DNA of 64,000 nucleotides from Heliocidaris tuberculata. Taxonomy: Eukaryota > Echinodermata > Echinoidea > Camarodonta > Echinometridae. The notes beneath the pieces were generated by a model. It was not told where the DNA came from. It saw only the letters and a list, made by a program, of their open reading frames with translations, and made no database searches. The translations under genes were made by a program, and so were the position numbers. Location of the stretch: the NCBI GenBank assembly GCA_025618425.1, contig CM046835.1, positions 19,747,374-19,811,373 of the forward strand, given 5' to 3'. Below, piece by piece: positions 11,480-24,073 of the stretch; position 1 is the first letter of the stretch, and each line of letters begins with the position of its first letter.

Positions 11480-12245
11480 CATGTTCCTTTAAAGATCATA
11501 GCAAAATGGTATTCGTATATTTAATAAGTTGCAAAATGTATTAAAGTTATTAATCAATTTAACATCTACAGGTAAATCATTATATTGACGTGAGCCTCTG
11601 CACAAAAAACATTCTACGGCAACACTCAGTCTTGGGTTTTGGTAACATTATATTTCCCTGAGATCTTAGACAATATGAATAATCACACAATCTAAATGAC
11701 TCCTCTAAATATGGAGGAGCCAAACCATGCAATGATTTATAGACCATCATAATCAGGTGCATATTACGTCTGGCCTGTAGGGATTTCCATCCTAGTTTAA
11801 GATGAATTTCCTTGTTTGAAATACGACTGAAAGGATTAACTTTTAAAATGATGCAACCTGCCCTATTTTGTATTTTTTGTAGACGTTCAGTATACTTCTT
11901 ACTTGCTGAATCATATACAATATCAGCATAATCAAAAAGGGGAAGGATTATTGAACTATATACTAATTTCAAGTTTGATTCGGATACACAATGTCTAAGA
12001 CGAACTAAAAACTTTACTATTTTACTTATTTTCCGGCACATTTCGTCAATATGAATATCCCATTTTAATCTGGAATCTAAATGCATACCAAGATATTTAA
12101 CTGTGTGACATTGTGTAATGCGTTTGCCAGATATGTTTACGTTTAAATCATTACATTTAGTTAACATAGCCTTTGAGGACCAACATAATATTGCTGAAGG
12201 CAACTGTATCCAAATGTGACATACATAATTGCATGTATACCCCAC
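11480..12245 (-). mobile_element. CR1/L2-like LINE, reverse-transcriptase C-terminal part
   Basis: A 221-codon minus-strand frame (12245-11580) contains VKYLGMHLDSRLKWDIHI, then LVYSSIILPLFDYADIVYDS, then LQKIQNRAGCIIL and LKLGWKSLQARRNMHLIMM. These are the conserved post-catalytic blocks of CR1/L2/Jockey-type reverse transcriptases. The frame continues after a shift near 11590 (DLPVDVKLINNFNTF). The catalytic YADD part is missing, so the copy is 5'-truncated. Its 3' untranslated part may reach about 11100. Confidence 0.8.
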
Positions 12246-12357
12246 TCACATGGGGCTGTGACCAAAATCACCTAACGCAGGAAGGATTGAATTTAATTAC
12301 ATCGATGGATGACTTAATTAATGGGCTTTTTCAAGCATTCCCTGCTTCAATTTTTTT

Positions 12358-12359
<2 letters not shown>

Positions 12360-12412
<53 letters not shown>

Positions 12413-12431
12413 GGGGGGGGGAGGGGGGGGG
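12360..12431. repeat. 72-base poly-G tract
   Basis: Fifty-two G in a row from 12360, then single A bases at 12412 and 12422 within further G. Its true length is uncertain in any assembly. It would be read as polyglycine in two frames, which is meaningless. Confidence 0.9.
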
Positions 12432-13500
12432 TTAAATAATGGAGTATCAAAATGTTCCTTTACTCCTTCCTCATGTAATATAATCTACCCTGAATTTTCA
12501 AGGCTGATCCTAAGCGCTCGCATTGTAAAAGACAGACCCGGATATACCTTTATTGTATAGGTTATTCTTTATAATCTTGTACATGTATGAATGGAGACCT
12601 TTAAATGTGGCTAACTGTAAAGATCATACATTGTATGTCTATAGTGGCCACTTAAACTGTTTCCAGATTACCCGTGTGCAGACAAGATGCATGGGTGCAT
12701 CGTGAAGCCTGTTATAGTAGTCAACTGTAAAAGCCAACTGCCTATAACGGCCATTTATACATCTCGACATTTTAAAACCGCCCCATCCTTTTCCATCTTC
12801 TTATTTCCTTCACACTTTTCATGTTCTTTCTCTTCCTCGTCTTTTTTGTCTCAGTGCTTTTTTGTTTACTTACTTATCTTGCACCTAGTCTTTCTCTTTA
12901 TACCTTTACTTTTACCCAAGATTCTGGAAGAATGCTGTTGTCTCAGCAGTCCAGCTTCCAGTTCTTGCAATATTCTTCTCATGCTTCTTTGTCATCTTGA
13001 TCATAATTATTGCCCCTACCCTGCTGGCAACTGTTATAATCATCATTCTAATATGACTTGTGCATTCAAAACCCCCCGTTTATCGAAATGATGTTTACGA
13101 ATATGACATACGGCCATATATCAATCACATTCAGTTGCTAATCATTTCACTTGCATTTTGCATTTGACTTTTAAGCAGATCATTTAACGAAAATGAATTA
13201 TTGAACTGTCATTTTAAGGTTTGCTTATAGCCTAATTGCTTATAATAAATCAAACTTCCATTTAATATTATGTCGCCAGTCTCATAATTTGTATTTGACA
13301 TTAAATACTCTCTACTCCGAATCATCACTCAAAATGTGTCGGCGTAGAAACGTAATTACATACAGGTGTACTTGTCAAATTTGTACAAATTATTGGCTAA
13401 GCTGCACTGGATAGTGGATAACCTACTTCCTTGAGCTCTTTCAGGAGTATAGTCAAATTTTACAACCATATCTCTATCAATTTTCTTGAAAAAAATAAAG
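12432..13500. other. Non-coding stretch
   Basis: No gene seen. Words such as tgtctatagtggccact near 12633 resemble the interior of the MITE at 1268-1446, so a degraded copy may lie at about 12620-12760. Confidence 0.4.
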
Positions 13501-13506
13501 AGATAT

Positions 13507-14195
13507 GATGTTTCATATTCTTCAGTAAACTTTATCTGCATTAGCATAAACAAAAGTAATCTATATTATCAGATTCATTATTTTCTTGAAAATGTGTTAG
13601 TGCATGCGTACTTCATTGCCACCTTTAAAAAAATTTGTTAAAAGATATACTCATGATTTACTGATGTACCCCTTGACAAAAGCACCTTAAAATTTGTTGA
13701 GAACAGTCGACGCAAGACATTTTTCTTTAAACAGTGATGTTTCATATTCTTCAGGATTCCTTATCTGTATATCATACGAAACTAATTTATATTTATGCTA
13801 TACTTAAGTCGCATTGTGCATGCTACATTGTCAATGGCGCATTCAATGCACAATGCCGTCTCACATCATTTAGCCCATGATTTTGAAATGTACATATTAC
13901 CCCTTAATCAAAGAACTTTAATATTTGTTCAGAACAGCCGAGTTAGACATTTTCTTTTGATCAGTGATGTTTCTTACTCTTTCCAAAACCGTAAACTGCA
14001 TTCCCGTACAAAACTACACATCTCTTGCGTGTACAGTAGATGTATATTCATAAATGGTTTATACAATGGCACAACAAAAGGGAATAGCAACCGTTCAAAG
14101 TCTGTCATCTTGATCTATTCTGTCCGTGTCCTTCAGATGAAAATTATAGAAATGAAGTTTATTTATCTTTCTGCAGGCATAGAAAAGGTTGGGTG
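13507..14195. repeat. Diverged tandem repeat, period about 230 bp
   Basis: The phrase gatgtttcatattcttc starts at 13507 and 13736 and recurs in changed form at 13966. The preceding parts also align: ttgagaacagtcgacgcaagacattttt near 13698 against a similar run near 13928. That gives about three old copies with no consistent reading frame. Confidence 0.6.
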
Positions 14196-14881
14196 ATGAC
14201 TTTGCTATTGTCATACACGAACTCAATGTGTAAATGTGCTTGCCGTACAGGCACTCATAGTGATGCGTATCAAGCAAGACATATTATACACTGTCTGCTA
14301 TGAAATTTCCTGGATGAGATATTTTATCTCATTGTATCTTATTGTTATCTGAAGGCAATTACTCCTCTTAATGTTTTTTTGTATTCTTCTTAAAGACTAG
14401 AATATAAAAAAAATAAACAAAAATTTAAAAAAACAGCGAGCCCCGTGTTGAATATTTCACTATCGTATGAAAAGATTTGAATATCATGTTTTTCTAGGAA
14501 TCTTCAGGAGCTCCTTCCCTCATAATCCTTGCTGGAAGGTTGCGTCGTAATCCAGGATGAGACGCATACATAATACCACCATTTTGCTTGTAAAAAGTGC
14601 TTCTTACAAATACTTATGATTACTCTATTCAGCTCAGATATTCCTCTTTCTATCTATGCTCTTGTATTATCATCATCACCACCACCATTAAGTATTAAAT
14701 CACAATTTAAAAGGGCCGAGGTGTGACACCTTTTTCAAAATTCATGTATGCTGGATGTAGCACTATAAAGGCTGAATCAAGCATGTTAAAAGTGTTAATC
14801 TATACCCTTTTGAAAAAGTGGTCACCCCTCGACCCTTTTAGATGGTGATTTAACACTTCAGGTTTTAGAGTGCACCATTAC

Positions 14882-14896
14882 CACCACCATCATCAC

Positions 14897-14929
<33 letters not shown>

Positions 14930-15560
14930 TAACTTCACCATTACCATTGATTACCAAAATCATCATAATTATCATCATCACCGTTACCATCATCATCATC
15001 ATCACCGTAGCAATCATCATCATCATCATCATCACCATCATCATTATTATCATTTACCATATTTTCTTTGTCTTAACCACCACCACCACAATCATCTTCT
15101 CCTTCTTTTTCAACATCATAATGCATTGAATATAACGGAATATGCATGGCATTAAAATACCCAGACGACGCAGTGTAAAAAATAATACCACGGATGTTGA
15201 GACGTTCACAGAACACAACAATCTTCCTAAAAAAATTGTGTTAATGTCGGCAGCATTCCGCACAAGTATTCCTTTTCCTATCACTGTACATCATCATCAT
15301 CATCATCATCATCATTATCATCGACCGTATTTTCTTTGTCATAACCACCACCGCCACAATTATCTTCTCCTTCTTTTTCAACATCATAATTTATTGAATA
15401 TAACGGAATATGGCATTAAAAAACCCAGAAATATACCGCGGATAATGAGATGTTCACAGAACACAACAATCTTCCTAAAATCTGTTTTTTAATGTCTGCA
15501 GCATTCCGCACACGTATTCCTCTTCCCATCAATGCATATCATCATCATCGCATTCATCAT
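14882..15560. repeat. ATC microsatellites and a 268-bp tandem duplication
   Basis: Runs of ATC/ATT triplets occur at 14882-14930, 14960-15060 and 15288-15318. The segment that starts attttctttgtcttaacc at 15061 repeats from 15329 (attttctttgtcataacc) and includes the words cacagaacacaacaatcttc and gcagcattccgcaca in both copies. The copies differ by substitutions and small indels. Confidence 0.8.
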
Positions 15561-18500
15561 CGCACTCATCATCATCATTCATTCGTTGACGGTAATGGAA
15601 TATGTCTTTAAGAATACCCCTGATGACATGGCATAATCCTTCCCGCCACGCTGGCGTTAACAAGATTCCGCCAATCCTTCGGAGGGGACTAAGAGCGTAC
15701 CCCATTGGGGGAGTTTTATGGCTACTTAGTTTAATTGACACCCCGTTTGGGAAAGGTCACATACGTGGATAGTATCTTGGCGTAATTCTGTCCTACTAGA
15801 AAACTGGGTTAATATTGTCTGAGTCTAGATGAAGGATATTATCTGATGTTGGAAAGTATTGAATATATTGATTTCAAATGTATTTGATACCTCACAGTTG
15901 CCAAATCTTAGAAATTAGTGTTGAAAGATAGATACAGTAGATACATGTGTATCGCAATGAATCAGTGTTATAATCATTTCACCATATTGTTATCATTATT
16001 TTAGTAACATAGATTTGCCTACCAATCGATGTTAATATCTGAATTCTGTCAATTGAAATGTAATGAATATAGTTGCTAATGAAATAAAGAAAATTTAATG
16101 AGAAGTTCATCAATATGGTGAAGGCCGAATCGGAGCGTAAAGTCATTCAAGAAAATAACCATCGTTCATGAATGAATTACTCACATGTACCGATTTCTGA
16201 AAGGATTTAGAGCGTATAACCTCCAATCGATAATCTGACAACTCATTGCCAGTGATAATACGCGGTCGTGACACGTCGAAAACTTGAAGAAGAAAATAAG
16301 CAGGATACATTTAAACTCCCAATTTTTGAGCTTGAAAACATTCCTATCATACAGTACATGTTATCCTTTTTGTCATTACATTATATGATTTTATTCAACA
16401 GAATAAGACCACTATAATTCTCTTGAAGACTGATATCCGTAATTGCACATCTGTTTGATATAGACTTTACTTTACTTATCTGTTAGTGACATACCTTTAC
16501 ATCGTGTGTGGACACAATAATATTATATTGTCTGCATTGTACATACACAAAATATACTTGGCACCACACCCACTCCTAGTTTATGCACAAAAATCGTTTT
16601 AGAGCATGTAAATACACCAGGTAATCTATGGATACATATTGATCAGTACATCGGGCCGTACCGGTAAATATAAAACAAGCAAAAACCTAGCATATGCTAG
16701 CAAACAACAGGAACAGCGTTCTTCTTGCAAGAAAATGCTTCCCACATGACTCGCAAATACTTGCTTGAATGAGGGGAATTAGGTTTCATCATCAAGCATT
16801 TGCTTGATATTTTCCAGCTTCTCTCATACTTGTCTGCTTGTAGTGACTTGGTCTTTTACTTGAGATCAGGCCGTTATTCTTGTATCTTTAACTGTTTCAT
16901 TTCTCTTTGAATCTATCTGATTTTACTGCATTTACAAGATTTAAAAAAAAAACCGAATCAAACCAATGAATCATAAACTATTTATCAGCAGCAATTTCAA
17001 ATCAACCAATTAGGAAAGTTACGGGGGTGAAAAACCTTTTCGACTGTACGGACGCCTCAGAGAGTACACACAGTTGTTCAAATTCCCCACATAGCAGTGC
17101 TTCATCGCACCTGATGAATAGAATTATTGTTCTCATGTAAGTATTTGCTTAAGCTAGCTTTAGCTTGTTATGGATACGGTCCAATTGTACCTCTATTCTC
17201 ATGTCTTCTTCTATCGAGGATCTAAGAACCTTGCCCTAGGGCTCACCAATATCTTAATGATCAATACCTGAAAACATAATGTTCAACATGATATAGGAAG
17301 ATAGAAGCCATGAAGCTCATTACTCTACAAATGGGAAAGAAACAATATAATCATTTCACCGCTATAGTTTGCAAGCTTTCAGAATTCACAAACGCCAAAT
17401 CAGTCCAAAACCACAGATCTGATTGTATTCCTCTATAATCCGAACCGCAAAGCAATCACATTAATGTGAGGACTGTGAGCATTTGTTCAGGACCAAGGCC
17501 GATCCTTAATCTACAAGACACTGGGTCTAACATTGTCAACAACGCGAGCCCAGATACCTGGTGCATAGCAGGTAAAGTAAAAACAAACAGAACTGTAAAA
17601 ATAATTGAATCCTATTTGAGAGGCCTTTTTTCTTTGCGTACACATTTCTACAATCTGGATAAACACACGAGTGACTAGTGAATGCATAAAAATACATCAT
17701 GGAGTTTGTATGAGTGTATATTTGATTTCTTAAATCAGCCAATGGACATCTCTTCTCATGCAGTACCATTGGTATGATATCATCTCTATATAAGCCTTGC
17801 GTACATTTATTGTTGCTATTTCGGGCAAGCATTGAGAAATGTCTAGATTATTAAGAGCAGCTTTAATCTAAGAAACGTTTAGCAGCAAAGCTGTGAATTC
17901 TAACGAAATGGTGTGAGACTGTTTCATGTAAATTATGTTTAAAGAGACTTTACTCACAGATATTACGAAACCGTTAAGAGAAAAAGCAAAAAGCCTTAAT
18001 CAAGAATGTAATATATCATGATGGAGTTTTACATTTTTGCCCAGTATTTTTATACCCCAAGCTTAACACAATAATAAAACATTCTAACATCTACAAAGAC
18101 TCAAAAGGAATCATATTTATCTACATGTTTGAAATTCCGATAAACAGTCAATTTCTACCGATTACAACCCATATTAAGCTATCCAGCCTGGCCTACTCAT
18201 TATACCCTTACTTTTTTCGATATGTCACTAAACTGAAGAATCAGTCGGCCATTGTTGAGTGGAGTAGTCGATTTGTATTCTTCTCCTACGTCTAATAAAA
18301 GATGTAAAGCCAGGATTATATGCATTCTTGTCTGAAATCGATTGACAAAATATCGAACGATTGTTTACCAGTTGGCTCTATCTGGACGGTTCTTTTTCAT
18401 GCCATGATTTGTTTTTCTTTCCGATCCTCACCGGTTTTGGCGCATTTCCAGAGGGTTTGAATGCATCCTCTGCATTTGCTTAAGTTCCATTTTTAATCAA

Positions 18501-19780
18501 AAGTGCTAAATTTATCTCAGATTTCATATACATATTGTATCTTATACGTCCGTTAAATGCACGGTAGTACATAAAAGTCATAACCAAATCGATTAAATTA
18601 AGGTTTGAAAAGCTTTTAAATTTGAAGACGTGTTTTTTTCTCAATCTATATGTACTAAATGAACATGTCTACGTCTACACTATATTCCTGTATACTTAAA
18701 CTTGAAAAAACTAAGTTAAACTTTGAAACAAATGAATATGAATGACTAATGTATTATATCTAAAGATGTTTTTAAACTTTGTACAAATGGGAATTAATTA
18801 ATATTTAGACAAAAATGAACTTTCTTGCAGGTGAAGGTGAAAAGACAAAACATTTTGAAGGGATAATTTCGTATAATGAGTTGCTGTTTAGCGATGTGGT
18901 GAAGCGTGCATGGCAAACCCACTGATATTTAAAGTATACTCAGTGGGACATATTCTTTTGTTACCGAAAGAATGTGTGAAACATGAAAAAGAAATATTAA
19001 CAAAGGTAGATTCCAGGGTGTGCTAGACAAAGAAGACTGTTGCCATATTTTCTACCCACGTAAAAAAAAATAATCGAAGATGTGAGACTATGAATGAATT
19101 GACATCGTCTGTTGTGTACACCATTTGCAGTTGTGTAACTTGATTTGTTTTCAATTCATAAGAAAGAAGACGATTACGACATGTTTATGTAAATAGATTA
19201 CTTGGCATTAATGAAATGTGATGGTTAAAGATACATAAATATAAACAAACACCAGCTGCATCCCACTCTTCTGTGATCCTCATTTATAAAGCACTTAACG
19301 TCTTGCATTTTGTATTTTGACCAAAAAGTTTTTTTTTTTTAATCGAAATTTATTTTAAATGAACGATAGGCATATATTACCAAATAAAACATTACGTGAG
19401 ATTTATTTCTCAAGGTTAGCATTATATGATAAGAAAATGTTTACAAATTTCTAGATGCCGGTCACTGGAGGGTGCGTATCTTCGTTAGTTTGTTTCTTTT
19501 AAAAACAACTTGACGATATTGAGGATAGGATGTACATCCAATTTTAATTTCATCGTGTAACCAGTATTCATTATTGTCCAAAGCAATTATATTAAAATGA
19601 AAAGATATCTTTAGATTGTTCTTGACCTGACACATACGTATAACACTGTGAATTGGGTAGGCTTTGTGATGCATTGAAAACCCTTTTATACGTTTCTTTG
19701 ACCAGTATTTCTTTGACGAGTATGATGTGTGTATATAAATTGTACATAGTTATGAGTGTGTGTATATCATAATATCCCTC
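15561..19780. other. 4.2-kb gene-poor stretch
   Basis: No exon, RNA gene or clear transposon is recognisable. Frames are short and without family features. Introns with distant exons or regulatory DNA cannot be excluded. Confidence 0.45.
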
Positions 19781-19789
19781 ATTCAAAAT

Positions 19790-21925
19790 GTCTTGAATCG
19801 GTCAAGAGCTCTTCATGTAGGTTCCCATTTAGCAAATCTTTCACTTTTGTCTAAGATGATTGAGAGAGCTGCACTAATGCAACTAGAGAATCACTTCTCT
19901 GTATGCACAGACTCAATCTGCATATCGCATTGATCAGAGTTGTGAGACAGCCCTTTTTCGTCTTTTTAATGACTTGCTTCTGACTGTAGACAAAGGGCAT
20001 GAAGACATATTATTGTTATTAGACTATTCCTCTCCATTTGATACCATTAATCATGCAATTTTGGTTCAGCGTTTTCAAGAACTGTATATAGCATTGAAAA
20101 AAGTGCACTTAACTGGGTGCATTAATAATTCATAAACAGATCACAATCTGTTATCACAGATTCTCAAGAGTCGACAGCCACCTTTTTGAGTGAGGGCGTT
20201 CCACAAGGTTCCGTGTTTGGGCCGTTGGCATTCTCAATGTACGCTGTACCACTGGAAAAAAGTAATTAATTCTCAAGGCTTATCAACAACGATTTATGCA
20301 GACGATATGCAGATTTATTGCTTGTTCAAACATTCATGCATTGAATCGCTTGTTCAAACATTCATGTATTGAATCTTCCCTGTCATCTGTGCAAAAATGT
20401 CTTCATGACGTTAAAACATGGTCTTACAATAATTTCTTGCTCTTGAATGAAAAGAAAACGCAAGTTATTCACGTATCCTCACGGTTTCATCAGACTGAAT
20501 GCCCTTCGATATTACGTGAAGGCTATGTTATACAACCATTAGATACTGTTGGAAATCTAGGTGTATTATGTGACAAACATTTACTAATGACTGATCAAGT
20601 AAGTAAGATTTTGCCGTGCAGCCTCCTTCTCCTTATATAAAATGGGACAAATTAGGCGTTACTTAGATGAGAAACTGACAGAAAGACTACATGTAGTTCA
20701 TAGTCTCGTAATGTGTCATATTGATAATTGTAATGCTCTTCTTCACAATCAATCTGAAACTCAACTGAACCGAATCCAAAGAATCCAAAGTTCTGCTGCA
20801 CGGCTGGTTACGAGGTCCCGCTCAAGAGAATCTATCTCTCATAGTCTTTTCTTTAATTGCTGCAAAATATCTCAATTCAACCTTCCTAATCCTCATACAC
20901 GAACTCCTTATAGTACATGACAAAACACATTAAACACGCTTGTATAACATGATCAAATATTATAATGGGTATAGCTTGCCCGACGACTATAGGAGCCGCT
21001 CATTTATTTCGATATCGATGCGATCACGAAATGCACATTCGAAATAGTTTTGTAAATGTAAACACAATTGTTATGACCACAATCGAAAAAGGTCCTAACA
21101 GTTATTCTGCGACAAGTAGGCCCAGGGTAAAAAACTAGAGATAAAACTCAATGAGCAAAAACTCTGGAAAACCTTCGGATCCACTTTTGCACAATAAACA
21201 TTTCACAAATTTTCAGAATAAAAACAAATTTGAAATTTGTCGTGATGAAAACGCAAGCTAGAATGACTCCTTAAACATCTTCTACCACACCCTAATGCTC
21301 GTGCCTCGCACCACCTGCGAAAAACATTCTTATGCATAATCACTTCTTACTCTTGGACAACAACCCTTACCAAGCATAAGTATGTATACATTAACGAGAC
21401 AAACAACATTGTACCTGCTATACAAACGTAACGCAGGCAAATAATATTTTGGTTACCTGTTCGTGCTAGAATTGAGTTCAAGATGCTACTCTTAACCTTT
21501 AAGTGCCTCAAAGGATTGGCTCCTACTTATTTAACCAAATTAGCTCCTACTTATTTAACCGAATTACTTATCCAATACGTACCAAACAGAAACCTCAGAT
21601 CTCCACAAAAGTCTCTCCTCACCACTCCACAAATAAATACAAAATTTTATGGATCTCGCTCTTTTCAGGTCGCATCAGCAGAACTTTGGAATAAATTGCC
21701 AGAAACTATCAAAAAGTGTGATACCGTTGACAACTTTAAGACACGTCTTGAAACATTTCTTTTTAGAAATAATTTCCGGTGTTAACTGGTAACTACAGGA
21801 AGCATGTTGAGCGTACCTCACTCTTCTCAAGCTACTCTATCCACTTTTCCTTCCTCCTCTTTCTTCCAGCGCATAGGGACATATTATGCGCTATATAGAT
21901 ATTATTATGTGATTAATCATAATAC
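19790..21925 (+). mobile_element. Degenerate CR1/L2-like LINE, interrupted
   Basis: Forward frames with stops and shifts contain, in order, SEGVPQGSVFGPLAFSMYAV (RT motif), TIYADDMQIY (catalytic YADD), LHDVKTWSYNNFLLLNEKKT, LNRIQRIQSSAARLVTRSR, and after a break LLTFKCLKGLAPTYL and FQVASAELWNKLPETIKK. This is the order of CR1/L2 reverse transcriptases. About 570 bp of unrelated sequence (about 20870-21440) separates the last two parts. The 3' end reads tatgcgctatatagatattatt, the same tail signature as the copy before the ATT array at 58 kb. Not functional. Confidence 0.85.
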
Positions 21926-21968
21926 AATTAGAAAAAGAAATCCCTCCGGGAGAAAAAAAGGTAAGATA

Positions 21969-21969
21969 G

Positions 21970-22005
<36 letters not shown>

Positions 22006-22020
22006 TTGTTGTTTTTGTTG
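21969..22020. repeat. GTT microsatellite
   Basis: About fourteen gtt triplets with two interruptions. No gene is seen between here and 22737. Confidence 0.85.
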
Positions 22021-22737
22021 GGTTTTCCCCCAATTTTTCCCCGACTGCCGCTTGTTCCCCAAAATCATTTCTTCTGACGCGTACGGCAAGCAGCCAGTAG
22101 TCTCCCTCAGGTAAATCTATCATGTAAATCTATTAAAACTGTTAAATGTTATAGATCTATATAGACGTTAAAGGTACATGTATGAGTGTGTGTATATCAT
22201 ATCATTCACTTTTTACATTTCAAACCTAACCGTTCAAGTCAATGGAAATATTCACAGTGATGAGGGAAGAAAGTATACATGTAGAATGATCTTATTCTTC
22301 TTTTGCGTACAAACAAATTTAATAAATTTGACAGTCGATAGGGGAATAAGCCAGTTCGTAGATACAATCTGAGCATGAGCAGATAAAGGTCATCTGTACC
22401 AAATTCTAAAACCCACTGACACGAATACTTGATATGTGCTCATGAATGTCATGTAATCATTATTCAATTATTCACCAATGGTGCATTCCATGATACCCAG
22501 GTGGAAGTATGCTTTTCAAAAGGCGAAACAAAAGCTATTCATGAGGCACATCTATCACTTTGAGAGTGATTATTCTAAAGTGCACAAAGTTGGACATCTC
22601 CATTTTTAAAATATCTGTGGATATTTGGGGTCATTTGTACCATGTGCTAACTACGAACTGGTCTATACAACGGGAGAGAAAGGGGTATTTCAGGTTTATA
22701 TGATCAGTGATCTTGATCGTTATCTCTCGCATACTTG
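22021..22737. other. Non-coding spacer
   Basis: No coding or repeat structure recognised. Confidence 0.4.
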
Positions 22738-23131
22738 ACTTTAAACTAAAAATGAAGCAGCTAAGAATCGTGTGTAGCGGGCTATTTAAGTAGCTTAGCG
22801 AAAGGAAGAGCGTGGCGCGAAAAGACGCAGCCGTAACGCAAAATGCACAATGTTGAAAATTATAATTTCATTTGGAAACATATTTTTAAAGGTTCCCTTT
22901 TATGGAATTACAAAGGAACTTCAATTAGTAGACTTTTCTACTGTGAATCCAGATCTGTCAGCCATTTTACCTGAATTCCATTCATTAATCTGTAAACTTG
23001 AAAATAAAAAATTAATTGGGAACGCCCCTAAAAATTTTGGAAAATCGGTCCAGCGATCGATGACGTCATGTGACGTCACACTCAGAATGCTTGACTCCAC
23101 GCAAGATGAAAGTGTGTGTGTAGGCTATTGA

Positions 23132-23187
23132 ACTTCGTGTAGATCCTAGCTTCGACTTCGTGTAGATCCTAGCTTCGACTTCGTGCC
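23132..23187. repeat. 23-bp tandem repeat
   Basis: The unit beginning acttcgtgtagatcctag occurs at 23132 and 23155, and partly at 23178. It lies within the Kolobok-type element. Confidence 0.9.
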
Positions 23188-23804
23188 ATTACGGCCCTTC
23201 ATTTTAGTTTTTTTTAAATCCTATATCAACGAACGATAACATCTTCTTCAGACAGAAGAAATAAAAGAGGAATTAGGGGCACGGCCGTATTTGTTTGAAC
23301 CAGACATGTCGGATTCTGATTATATGACAGAGACGTCCCTGATTTCAATAACGGAGAAGATATCGACGGGAGACTTGGGAATTATAACTAGTAATTCCTT
23401 TTGATAATTAGATTGCCGATTAAATTTTAATTTACGCATATCCACCAATTATGAATCTTGTTTGCGCTTGCAAAATGCCCCCGTCCTGATGAGGCTGAGC
23501 TGATAGCTGATCGAGGCAGTGAGCTCGACGTGCGCAGGTGTACATGCACGCCGTGCCGTTCGGTCGTTCGCCTGCTGACCCTGCCTGGCCTGGGCTTGGG
23601 TAGGGTTTTACTGGTGCATGGGGTGGTAGCGTTTTGTTTCTAGTAAATTCTAACATTGATATCCAGAAAACCCTTAGCTCTCCTGTTACCTTGCATGTTT
23701 TCATTGTGCTGCTATGAATAATAAGTACCGGTAGACTAAGTTAGTGTAGGTACAGTGATAGTTGATCAATAGATATATGATCAATAGATAACGTAGATCA
23801 AGTT

Positions 23805-24073
23805 TGATTTTGGGGATGGCATCTTGCTTCAGGGACGGCCTCTTCTTGATGCCAAACGCCGCATGCAGCCCCGTACTATCGAGGAAGTCCTCCGCACAAA
23901 TGTGCTCGGAACACACGGACACTGCGGTCACTCGGCCCCTTCCAATTGACGCGAGTTAGTTTCACTTTTGAGGTCCATTGTCTTCTAATATTTGGGTCTT
24001 TGAGGAATAAATGTAGACTTACACCCTCCTTTGTGATGTTGCTGCAACCTGCAAAGACACAGCGTTGCGGCAT
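23805..24073 (-). pseudogene. Broken THAP zinc-finger domain of a transposase
   Basis: Minus strand from Met at 24073: MPQRCVFAGCSN, then FLKDPNIRRQWTSKVKLTR and NWKGPSD, then after a one-base frame change near 23911-23931 the other frame gives VCSEHICAEDFLDST, FGIKKR and LKQDAIPKI. Together these match the THAP pattern C-x4-C, about 42 residues, C-x2-H, followed by the AVPxF-like box. The frame change falls just before the CSEH zinc ligands, so no intact zinc finger can be made. The catalytic part is absent. Confidence 0.8.

Noticed and set aside
14865..15129. Asp- or Ile-rich small proteins
   Set aside because: They are translations of ATC repeats.
22850..23131. 93-codon forward frame beginning MLKIIISFGN
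   Set aside because: It crosses the border between host DNA and the Kolobok-type element, and the same start recurs in the duplicated copy at 24591 with a different continuation.
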